Of a DNA stretch of 64,000 bases, positions 49,001 to 59,328 are shown piece by piece. Source of the stretch: Crotophaga sulcirostris (Eukaryota > Chordata > Aves > Cuculiformes > Crotophagidae); the NCBI GenBank assembly GCA_013397455.1, contig VYZB01000040.1, positions 542,346 to 606,345 on the forward strand. Reading direction: 5' to 3'. Positions within the stretch are counted from its first letter, which is position 1, and each line of letters opens with the position of its first letter. Position numbers and translations under genes: made by a program. The notes under the pieces were generated by a model. It searched no databases. It saw nothing but the letters and a program-made list of their open reading frames with translations, and was not told where the DNA came from.

Positions 49001-51086
49001 TGCCTGGTTCACATGCATTGACATTACAGACAGTTGGGTTTACTGAGAGATATTCCGTCTTATGCTGCAAGGAAAAGTTCAGATTGAAGAAGGCTCAAGG
49101 TATTAATAGAAGCTAGATATAGCTAGAAATCACTGGATTGTGCTTTCCTGCTAATACTGAGTGTATTTTGGGGGGAACAACAATCTGAACATGGCAGGGC
49201 AATACGTAGGTTGAGCAGGGTTTCAAATACTTTTCTTTTCTTTAATTACTGCCTGGAATATTTTTTATTTGTCAGCACAGGGAAGACATTCTCTGTCAAA
49301 ATATTTGTTAGCATGATTTCTTTCTTTTCCTTCTTATAGAACTTCAGAGCCTTTTTGTTGTGTGTGCCAAGACAAATCAGAAAAGGAAGAGTTCATTTTG
49401 TTAAGTAGCTGGAGAACTACAATCTGGAAACAAAGAGGAGAGAATAAAAATGGGAAGGAAAATAATATCAAAAATCACATAAAGCATAGATGATATGTGT
49501 CAAATTTTACAATAACTTTCCAAATTTTATGTCACTAGACTAGCAAATCTTCCAGAAATATATTTATTGCAAAGTCCACTAACTAAGCATTGAAAAGCTG
49601 TTACTCTGAGCAAGAATGTGTGCAAGAATGAAAATGGATCCCAATCTCTCTATGTCCAAGCACTCTGTCTGCAATGGTACTAGAGTGGATCATGTCAATG
49701 TGTCTTGATCTGTCTGGTCAGTACAGAGCATCACATTGTCTTTGCCTTTCCATGTAGGCATGCTTCAAGGCAAAAAAAAGAAAATAAAAAGGTATTTCTT
49801 TCATTTTCTCAGTTTCCTTTTCCTTCATCCATCACATCACTAATCACAAAGCCTGTCATGAAGAGAGGGATGGGATCCCTGATTCTCCCTATTTGGTATC
49901 CAGATTATTCAAAGTAGGCTTGGCAGCAGCAGAAGTAAATGTTCAGTTCTTCAAACCTTGATATATTTTTTTCCTTGACCTAAAGGTCCAATTTTGTATT
50001 GTTCAGCTTTTGCTTAGAAAACCATGGCAATTCTGGATGCAGAAAAGTCTGAAACTTAGTCTGTTATTACAATGTGCTATACAATAAAACCTGATTGAGT
50101 TTTTGAAAAAAAAACCTTATCATCATCGCTTCAATGCGATGATTTGGAGGAACTATGCAGCCAATTCAGTAAATGAGGCAAAATATTTGTGGAAATGTAT
50201 CACTCATCAGGCATGATTTTTGCCATGGCTTGAGCTGATTATTTCTTCCATTTCTGAAGTGGTGGAGGGAGAACATCCTTAGAGCTCCAGAAAGTGTTGA
50301 TCATTAGAAAGGAACTGTGGGTGGAGGGATCGCCGTCCTTTCAGAAATGCACAGTTTCAATTTCAGTTCTGAGAGAAGCCCAGGAAGTCCACCTTTTCTG
50401 CTCTTTCTTCTCTCCCCTTGTGCTTGTTTTTCAACTTTTAATGAGGAAAACTTCTCTGAGTCAAGAGGTGGCAGTGACTCATGTGGTGGCTGAGTGCACA
50501 CAGCGATGTCAGAGCACTTAATGTGGCTTCAGAGCAGGTTGACACCTATTTATTACCCAGTGGAAAATTAGAGCAATTTCTAATTCCCCAAATAAGGGCA
50601 AAGACAGTTCAAATGCCCATGTGTTTCACCTCTGTGCGTGCACGGGGGGTTATTTCTGTGACTTTAGCTGCTGTGATGGCAGGGAAGGGTTGGTACGCAG
50701 GGTGTGGGGTTTCCTTTGTGATGGGAAAGGGCTGCAAGCTGGAAATGGTAAGGCTAGAGATCTGGTGGGAAAGGGAGTTCAAGGTCAGAATTGTGAGTGG
50801 TAACTTCTGCAGGTGTTTTCATCCTTCTGCCCTATGGCTCTTGATGCTGGCAACCGAGAAAGGAGGAGAGTGAAACAAAAAATCTTCCCAGACATAGACA
50901 AAACTTGAACACCTGCCTTGAGTTTCTGTTACGTCTACCTACAAGGTCAAACTGTTCTTAGTGCTGAACCCCACTCTCAGGTACACTGAAGCTGTGGCAT
51001 TACAGACAATTTAAACTGCAGAAAGCACTGACTCCTGCATGTCCACAGTGCTGTAATCTTCCTGTTTCTGTGGTTCAGGACACTAA
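46001..51086. other. unique, repeat-poor non-coding sequence
   Basis: About 5 kb with no recognised transposon, exon or RNA gene. Open frames reach 130 codons (50481-50873, plus) without any recognised feature. Short A tracts occur (near 46172), without an adjoining retrogene. Confidence 0.55.
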
Positions 51087-51195
51087 TCACAGTATCACAC
51101 AGTATCACAGTATTACAAGGTTGGAAAGGACCTTTGAGATCGTCGAGTCCAACCTATAACCCAACAGTAACACTAACACCAACACCAACCCATCA
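51087..51195 (-). mobile_element. CR1: CR1 LINE 3' UTR fragment with expanded hexamer
   Basis: The plus strand shows three tail octamer complements (atcacagtatcacacagtat, then cacagtattacaagg), then ttggaaaggacctttgagat, gtcgagtccaacctataacc, and a hexamer tract (aacagtaacactaacaccaacaccaac as read in pieces). The hexamer, GGTGTT or AGTGTT on the coding strand, is present in more copies than in neighbouring elements. The fragment breaks off shortly after the tract. Confidence 0.93.
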
Positions 51196-51262
51196 CAAGC
51201 CAGGAATCAGACAAACAAAACCAAACAGTTATACCTAGTCAGAATATATATGTAAAATTCTG

Positions 51263-51278
51263 AAAAAAAAAAAAAAAA
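51263..51278. repeat. poly(A) tract, 16 bases
   Basis: Sixteen consecutive A residues lying about 70 bases from a CR1 fragment. CR1 does not end in poly(A), and I see no retrogene upstream, so this is taken as a simple homopolymer. Confidence 0.85.
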
Positions 51279-52624
51279 TTAAAAAGGACGTTGCCTCTTT
51301 ACAAGTGTCTGACTGGGATGAATAAAACAGAGGTTCTTTAAAACCTTAAGATGTTCTGACCTCAAGACCTAGAGCTGAGACTCCATCTGCCCATGCCAAA
51401 GGTTTTCTAGATATTTTTGCCTTATTCCTTGACTATGGGGTTAGACGTAACAACTCACATGGCTACTGGTTGCAGGCAACAAAGCTGTGAGCTGTACCAG
51501 GTCCCACTGCTGCCCTGGAGGACCATTGTCTGAAAAGGGCTGGGGGCAACACCTCTCCCTGTCTGGAAGGTGCTCCCTGATGCAGGAAAAAGGAAACAAT
51601 CTCAACAGAAAATGAGGTACCACTGTCCCGTGACAAAAAGGATTTTTGGGTTATGTTTCGCTAGAACTTTTCTGTTCCTCAAAACACACTTCTTACCTTC
51701 AAGGTTCTTCATCTCAGCAGCAAAAGGGGTGAAAATCCCCAATCTCATCCCCAAAGGTATAAAAAGCACATTCATTTCCATCATAGCCTTTCTCTACACT
51801 CAGGCCACTCTGATATTGCCACTGCGGCATAAAAAATTCAGCGCTGGTTTGCAAGTCTTTCATGCATCTTTTTAATGACCTCATTAACCAAATTGAGGAG
51901 GGATGGGAGGGTTTGGTGGGCGTGTTCTTTTGAGTCATTTTCAATACCTTATGATCAGCAGAAAATGTACGTGCAGCTGGAATTAGAAGGTTATTGTGCA
52001 TACCCAAAGCAGAGCAATCAGCCAGGTATTCTGCTGCTGTCCCCTTCAGCCCTCTCTCTTCTATGGTTATTGACACTTTAAAATGTCAGGCTATTATTTT
52101 TCCATGGCTCAGGAGGACCGTTTCTGGTTTGATATGTTCAGGCTTCTCTCTTTGTTCTTGCAGCCCTAACATCAGGTTGTCAATTCCCAAATTAAAAATG
52201 ATTGCTTCCTGCCTCAGTATTGGTACCTGTTGCAAGCCCAGAACAGTGCTGGTGGGATTTTTCATGAGTGCCTGAGGGACTGAATCATTTCTGTCAACTG
52301 GAGAGCGAGCAAATGGTATTTTTAGGTGCTTTTCAAAATTCTAAGGTGATGCTAGCAGCAAGTCATCCCTGCAGCTGGGCCCTAAAGATGTGAGCATCCT
52401 TTGTATCTAACATGAACTCAACCAACCTAGCTGAGTCATAAACCTGAGCCAGCTGCCTCCAAGGACAGAGACCAGTGATGCATTAGCAGGAACTGTGCTT
52501 GGCCATACAGCTGCTGAAGCTCTTCCAGCTGGGCATGGTATTTACTGCATGCATGACCTGTCATGACAGTATCTCACTACATGTTAAATGGCATCTTTTA
52601 TTTTCCACCTTTAAATACTTAAAA

Positions 52625-52666
52625 ATTAGTATTAGTATTAGTATTAGTATTAGTATTAGTATTAGT
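52625..52666. repeat. (ATTAGT)7 microsatellite
   Basis: Seven perfect copies of the hexamer ATTAGT in tandem. The unit differs from the telomeric TTAGGG. Perfect arrays of this length are usually length-variable among individuals. Confidence 0.97.
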
Positions 52667-55600
52667 AAAGCTGAATATGCTTGTAAAGCTGCTCACAGTA
52701 GCTTGATATATTAGGTTAGTTTTAATATACTTTATTCGTTGCTTACAAAATATTTGGGAAATGCCTTAGCTCCTGCAGATGGGTTACACAAGCAGAAAGT
52801 AATTGTTCCCAAGCCATTATGTCCGTTGAATATTTTTTATTCTGGCAGTAAGGCACAGAGAGCAGACTTCAACTCAGAAGATGGTGAGCTACTTGAAGAA
52901 AATTTAAGTTGTGAAGGAGACCTCTGAACCATGCATTCGGTAGCACTGATGACAGGAGTTGTATTTAGTATGTCTTAGTCTGAAATTTTGAGTCAAATTC
53001 ATGCTAATGTAAACTGATATGGCTTAACTGATTGTATCAGAGCTGAGCCAGTCCAGAATATTGGGGAATCTGACCCAAATATACATGCTTTAATTCACCC
53101 TGAGCTGATGAGTTAAATCAGGAATTTTGAAAGAATCACTGTGGAGTTTCCACTTGCATTGTGTGCACTATGTGTCAATGTAGACAAGCCAGAGCTATTA
53201 ATCAAAAAAAACTTAAATAAAACATTACTTCTGCACTGGAAAACAAAATTTCATCTTAACCACTTGCAAAGAAAAAGTGTCAATTCCTGACAGCATTTTT
53301 CACCAGAAAAAAAAGTACATAGATGTTTGTTTGCCTTCATCTGCTCAGTTATTCTCAGGAGCTATGGTTCCAGGTTTCTTGTGATCTCCTGAGGATCCAG
53401 TCAAACTACATCTTTCATAACGCTGCATTGCAATGCCCCAGGAATAGGCAGGGCTCAGATCTTGATCTTTCAAGCTTTTATTTCTGTTATGTTGGTGCGT
53501 GTTGCCCCCTGGGATATCTAAAATGTCAAACAAGACAAGATGCAGACAGTGAATATATGACAAGCAGCAAGATGAAAGGAAGAGCAACAGCCAGAGTTTA
53601 AAAACTTACTTCGATCACATGTAGGCACAGTTGCATTGTTGTGAATCATAAAAACATATTTTAATAGAAATAGAAGAACATGATCTGGTGTCCCTTCTCT
53701 CCTGCCTCTACCCCTTGGCTCTTGGGGATTTTTCTGTAGGTGTTTCAGCAGACCTTTCTCTCTGAAGCTTCAAAGGAAGATAAAGAGCAGTCAAAATCTA
53801 AGGAGCCTTGTGAAAGAAGCCTTTCCACACCTTCACTGGTGGATGGTTAATGGTTAGTGACTACAACATGTTAGTAGGCAGGAAAGAATTAAAAAAGGCC
53901 TCAAAAATCAGTCAACAATATTAAAAATTATGTGGAAGAGGCAAGGAGTTGGCACTGTAATGCATATGAAAGGATCACCAAGCAAACTCCTATTTGCCAA
54001 TGACCTAAAGTTGAGGTCCTATGCAGGAACCAATTCATTCCTGGGAATGCAAACTCATGCCAAATTGCTTCACACCTGCTTGACATGGGAACATGGAATG
54101 TGCATAGCATGAGCACAGCATGAACAGAGAGAAGTGCTGCTCGTGCCTCTGAGTTCTTGCATTCTCAGGGGTACTGCAAGCTGAATTGCCTCTGCACTCA
54201 ATTCCCAGCTCACACGGATTGTGCAGGGGCACGGTCCCTAATGAGCACTGGGAAAAAGTGGATGGAGCAAGGGAAGAAGGACAAAGGCATAGTTAGGATA
54301 AGATTGATCTGATCACAGATTAAAGGCACCTAAACATACTCCTGTACGTGCACTGGGTGCCTGAATCCTCATCGCAGTCACTAGAGATCAAGGACACAAT
54401 TTAGTTGCTGAAACAAGTGTCTGGTGTGATTTAAGAGCATGATGTCTGGTCTCTAACACCTGTTTCAGAAGGGCACGGGTCTCCCATTAATCCTACATCA
54501 TATTTATTAGCCTGCACAGATGTTTCATATATGCTGGGTCCTCCCAAATTACACTAGTCGACACCTATGAACCTGAATCAAGCTTGCTTGTCTTTCTCTG
54601 AGACAGACCTTTTCTTTATTGACTAACAGAAGTGAACCCATTTCTGATGATTTGTGACCATCAGAAGCTCACATACCTGTTTTTACTCCTGTTTATTGCT
54701 TCTAAACAACCATCAATTAATACCAATGCCCTCTGCAGAAACCCTCTGCAATACGCTGGTTTAGAGGTACAAAAAGGCAAGTTCCTACTTTGCAGAGATA
54801 CAGATGATGGTGAAGAATTGGAGTGGAAAAGGGTAATTTGTTTCTAACAAGCAGGACTACTTGAAAGATAATTTCTTGCCTTGAGCATCCAGCAGCCATT
54901 TAGGACATTTCCAGCAAGAATTAATAGAAATACTTCACGCATAATCAGCCCTGGAAATTAAGCACAGCAATAACTCTGGAGATGCCAGTGTCATTTGTCA
55001 CATGAAGAGAGACATGTGAAGGTATCTAACCATGACAAGTATGTACTTGGAATGGATGGTGGTTTGGGAGGTTTTGTTTCTTTAATATCTTATAACTTGG
55101 GCCTTTTCACTTACAGTTTTTCAAAGGCTTTATGCAAAGGAATGATTTATTTCCATAAACTCAATAACACCTAATTCCAAAGCCCATTTCAATCAGTGGC
55201 TCTGTCCATTACCTTTTGGAGATCAGGAGCAGAGACAGTGAGTAAGATTTCTAAGTGCAATGCCATAAGACAAAACATACACTAATCATCATGGCTTCCC
55301 AAATTTCTCACTTTTTAAAGTTCTTCCAAACACCTGTTCAGACATTATTTTTGTTAAAAAGAAAAAGTCCAACACTGGTCTTAAGTGACTTCTTTGATAT
55401 CATAGGGAGATCTGTGCTAGAAAATGAAGTGCTGCTAATTCTACAAAGCCATTTCCTTTAACACATCCTCCCACCTCCTCCTACCCACTCCATGTGTCTG
55501 CTTCATCCATCTGTTTCATCTCATGAAATGCATGGATCATGAGCTCCCTGGAGCATGTCCAATTTTCTTGCTTCTGTAGTTGAACATTCGCATTTTTCCA

Positions 55601-57512
55601 TCCTATAGACAAGCATAAATATTGTGTAGTGAGCAGTTTGTCTTGCTTCCCATTTCAGCACATCATATTCTGAAGACTATCCATTACTTAGAATGGCTCA
55701 TGGGTTTACTTGTCAATTGATCTTTGAATTTCCCATTGGATACGTTCTCAATGCACATTTCTATTGCTGTTCCTGTGCTATTTCTGGGCAACTATTAAGT
55801 TACACTTTAATTGCAGCAAAATTTTATCTGCATAACACTGAGGAACGAGCTACAGCATCTACATTTAGAGGTGCTTTTTTTTAGAGTGCATTTGCACTGC
55901 TGGGGTGTCTGAGTTTGAGAGTTCAAATGCATCTTGGTACTCAGCAACTCTGGCAATGATATTCCTCCATACTGGGTCTTTCCCGGGTTCAACGTCAATG
56001 CAGGTGACAGTGTGGTTAATATGCAATTGGAACATGTCCTTCAAATTAAAAATGTGCATTCTGCAGTAAGGCTGATTCACTAGAGTACTCATAGAAAGCA
56101 AACAAAAGATTGGAAACAGGTAAATTAACTTCCTTTAAAAATGGAGGTAAATGTGTGTGGAATACTTAGGTGTTCATCCACTCTGGCCAAGGCTCTTACA
56201 ATGTCCAATAATGAAAAACATTGACTTCCATGGAAGGAAAGCGCTAGACATTCCTATAGATTTTACAGACCCCAAAGTCTTCCTCTAAAGTGCAGTTTTA
56301 ACTGGAAGAGGCTCACCCCTATTGAGAACAACCTTGGTGGTGGTAGGTGTGTGCAAGTACATCAGTAATAAATTTCTCGAGCTTTTACCTTGGAATTTTA
56401 TTTCTCTTATTGTTCATGTTGGTTGACATACAGGATTGCTGCTAGTGTATACACCCACTGACAGCCCTGAAAGAGCAGAGCAGAGTCAGGTGAAAAACCT
56501 GAATATGGAATTTAAGACCTGTGACATTAATTTAAAAGAAACCAGGGAATGTATTTAGCTTGGATCTGGCCGTATCGTTATAGTGAACTGAAGCAGTTAT
56601 GGTTTCTTCTGAATATTTTATACTGTTTATTTCCAGCAATATCTCCGTTTTCTCTCTTTTGTGTTAAGAAAATGATCCCACGAGCTCACATTTTGCTAAT
56701 ACAATTGATTCTGTAAGACAAGCACTGTGCTTTGCAGCTGGTGGAAGTGCATGGAAAAGCACCGTTCTCTCTCCGGGCAATTCATAAGTCACCATAGCCC
56801 AGATGAATTCCAATATGCAGAAACTGCAAAAGCTAATCTTGCACTCTCATTTCCCCACTGCCAGGAAAATGAAGACAAAGCCAGGGAGGATTTTGCAAGC
56901 ATGTGGGCCATAGGTTGTTCCAACTGTGATGACATGGTCATGTTGAAAATACTGAAAGTCATGTAATCAAAGCTCTAAAGAGTCAACACAGGTCTTGCTG
57001 TTCAACGTCCACCTTCTTCTTAGAAGAATAATACCCATGTACAGAATGTGCTGTTGACTCCAGACTGCTGTTTGTCTGTCTGCATTAATTTGTAGCTCTC
57101 TTTTATTTGGATCTTCATATATTTCCACCTATCTAAATTAAAGTCACTGTAATCAATTAAGAAAACATCCTGGGACATCTAGTCTTTTTGCTCTTATCAT
57201 TGATTAATATCTACTTGTGACTCAAAATCACTTCCTTTGCCAGGCATTCGATCAAAATAGTACAAGGAGCAGGCTGATGTGGGCATATACTTAGAAAAAT
57301 TAGGAATCCACTATGAACTACACAAAAGTGTTGTGTGTCAAACAACAATCAATAAAAACCTCAACAGAAATAAAAAACGGTGAAATGTAAATGTATTGAA
57401 AAGAAACAGATGCTTCTTTTTAGACCTTGAGCCTGAATGTTGTATTCTCAACAAATTCCTGTTAACGTCAGAAATAAGGTCTTGATCTACTTGATTCTGG
57501 ATCTGTTACTAC

Positions 57513-57780
57513 AGATCATCCAGTTCCAACCCCCCTGCCATGGGCAGGGACACCTCCCACTGGATCAGGTTGTTCAAAGCCTCACCTAGCCTGACCTTGA
57601 ACAACTTCAGGGATGGGGCATCCATGACTTCTCTTGGCAACCTGTGCCAATGCCTCACCACCCTCACAGGAAAAGATTTCTTTCTAATATCTAATGTAAA
57701 TCTCCCTTCTTTCAGCTTAAAACCATTTCCCCTTGTCCTATCCCTGCACTCCCTGATAAAGAGCCTTTCCCCAGCTTTAC
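57513..57780 (-). mobile_element. CR1: CR1 LINE 3' fragment, older subfamily, tail lost
   Basis: The plus strand shows the complement of a CR1 3' end: agatcatccagttccaaccc, ccctgccatgggcagggaca and cctcccactggatcaggttg. These are followed by complements of the ORF2 end (cttggcaacctgtgccaatg, then cctcaccaccctcacaggaa) and ttcccctgtcc-like upstream sequence. The octamer tail expected just before 57513 is missing. The plus-strand frame at 57540-57944 is an antisense shadow of this element plus flank. Confidence 0.93.
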
Positions 57781-58746
57781 TTTCTACTCAGGAACACTGG
57801 AGATTTTTTGGTGCAATTAGGAGGACATGTAAATCCTACCCAGCATCCCATCTCCAGCTTTCAGGTGCCTTGAAGCACAGAAACCTTGCCCAGCTTAGAC
57901 AACCAGCCATGACACATCAGTGTAACATGGGTCTTATTCACTAAGTAACCCCCAGCTAGTAATGGGTTTTCCAGAGTATGTACAACTTGCCTTCAGAAAC
58001 AGAACTAAGTATTCATGTGAGCTTTCTGACCACAGAAGGGGCTGGCCTGGTCCCTTCTACCTCTCATTTCCCTTGGATCCAGGGCAGGAAATATGTCACT
58101 GAGGATCTCAACAGTGACCTCTCTCCAAAGAAGGTGTGGGAGATTTATGTTCTGCCATATAAAATTACCCCTCGCCCCACAATTTTCAGCCCTTTTCTCC
58201 CCTCTGAACATTAACCTTTTGTTTACACCCATTAACCCAATTTACTGCCTGTATTACGTATGTGTGCCTCATGTCACACACTAATAATCAAGGATTTCTG
58301 TGTGGTGCTTTGGTACATTTATCTTTTGGCTGCTTTGCTGAGTAGAAGAGGATCCAAGGCATTTCCCCTGATGCTCTTCATATTACAGCTCCATGAAGTG
58401 TGCTCTCATAATAACACACTTGCACATCTCAGGATACAGTCCTGTGGGAGCAGGTGAAAGAGAGATGCCTGTAGCTAAGGATAAAAAAATACATTGAAAA
58501 AATACGGAAAATATTCCCATGCTAATGATAAATGAAGGTTTTCTGTTCTTCCCTAGGCTGAAGCTCTGGTAGGAACTCATCATGGTCTGCTGTAGTGAGT
58601 CCAAGTGAGGCTGGAAAGCTGACAGATGTATGGAAATTGATATAAAGAACTGAGAACCACAAACTGTCCAAGATATAGGATTAAAAGTTCAAATAAAGTT
58701 TGTGGGAAGATTAAACAGATTGAGTTGGTTTAGGCAGGAAAGGAAC
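57781..58746. other. unique non-coding sequence
   Basis: Nearly 1 kb between two CR1 copies. No recognised feature; open frames are at most 78 codons. Confidence 0.55.
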
Positions 58747-58882
58747 TGCTAGAAAGAGTCCAGCAGAGGGCCACGAAGATGATGAGGGGGCTGGAGCTTC
58801 TTTCTTATGAGGAGAGGCTGAGTGAGCTCAGTCAATTTAGCCTGGAGAAGACTGAGAAGGGACCTTAACAATGCTTATAAAA
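58747..58882 (+). mobile_element. CR1: older CR1 copy, upstream part of a split element
   Basis: ORF2-derived CR1 sequence: agtccagcagagggccacga, then ggggctggagcttctttctt, gaggagaggctgagtgagct and aacaatgcttataaa. The element stops abruptly and resumes at 58999 (atatctaaggggcaggtgtc). Joined, these give the usual CR1 order, so the two parts are one host copy split by a younger insertion. Confidence 0.93.
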
Positions 58883-58998
58883 TGGATGAGGCACTCAGTG
58901 TCATGGGTTAGGTGATGGGATGGTGTTAGTGTTGGGTTATAGGTTGGACTTGATGATCTCAGAGGTCCCTTCCAACCTTGTGATACTGTGATACTGTG
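58883..58998 (+). mobile_element. CR1: younger CR1 3' fragment nested in an older CR1
   Basis: The inserted piece begins in the last ORF2 codons (tggatgaggcactcagtg) and carries the hexamer tract (ggtgttagtgttgggttata). It continues with ggttggacttgatgatctca and the tail octamers tgatactgtgatactgtg. This is the TGTGATAC-tail class. Short AAA or AAAT stretches at both borders could be a tiny target duplication or microhomology. Confidence 0.93.
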
Positions 58999-59328
58999 AA
59001 ATATCTAAGGGGCAGGTGTCAAGAAGATGGAGCCAGACTCTTATCAATGGTGTCCAGTAACACAACAAGGGCAGTGGGTACAAACTGGAACACAGCAAGT
59101 TCCACCTTAACACGAGGAAAAACTTCTTTACTGTGGGAGTGATGGAGGACTGGAACAGGTTGCCAGGGAGGCTGGGGAGTCTCTTTCTCTGGAGATATTC
59201 AAAACCCACCTGGACATGCTCCTTGTGCAATCTGCTCTCCTTGAACTTCCTTTAGTGGGAGGAGGATGGACTGGATGATCTCCCAAGGTCCCTTCCAACC
59301 CCTACCATTCTGTGATTATGCGATTCAG
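58999..59328 (+). mobile_element. CR1: older CR1 copy, downstream part of a split element
   Basis: Continuation of the copy begun at 58747: atatctaaggggcaggtgtc, aagttccaccttaacacgag, gaaaaacttctttactgtgg, and ctctggagatattcaaaacc. It ends with actggatgatctcccaaggt, cccttccaacccctaccatt and a decayed tail (ctgtgattatgcgattcag). The ORF2 frame is damaged, consistent with age. Confidence 0.94.

Larger units (their letters stand above)
51196..57512. other. unique non-coding sequence with simple repeats
   Basis: About 6.3 kb without recognised exon, RNA gene or transposon. It contains a 16-A run at 51263-51278 and a hexanucleotide microsatellite at 52625-52666. Open frames are at most 120 codons (51714-52076, minus) and unrecognised. 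Confidence 0.55.

Noticed and set aside
51263..51278. Poly(A) run as the tail of a processed pseudogene
   Set aside because: No gene-like sequence precedes it on the plus strand; a CR1 fragment in the other orientation lies there instead.
52499..52714. Frame with a repeated Ser-Ile stretch
   Set aside because: The repeat is just the translated (ATTAGT)7 microsatellite; the rest shows no protein features.
57540..57944. Plus-strand 134-codon open frame beginning MGRDTSHWIRL
   Set aside because: Its first half is the antisense of the CR1 at 57513-57780. A similar antisense peptide appears at the other copy of the same subfamily (45054-45518), so it is a repeat shadow.
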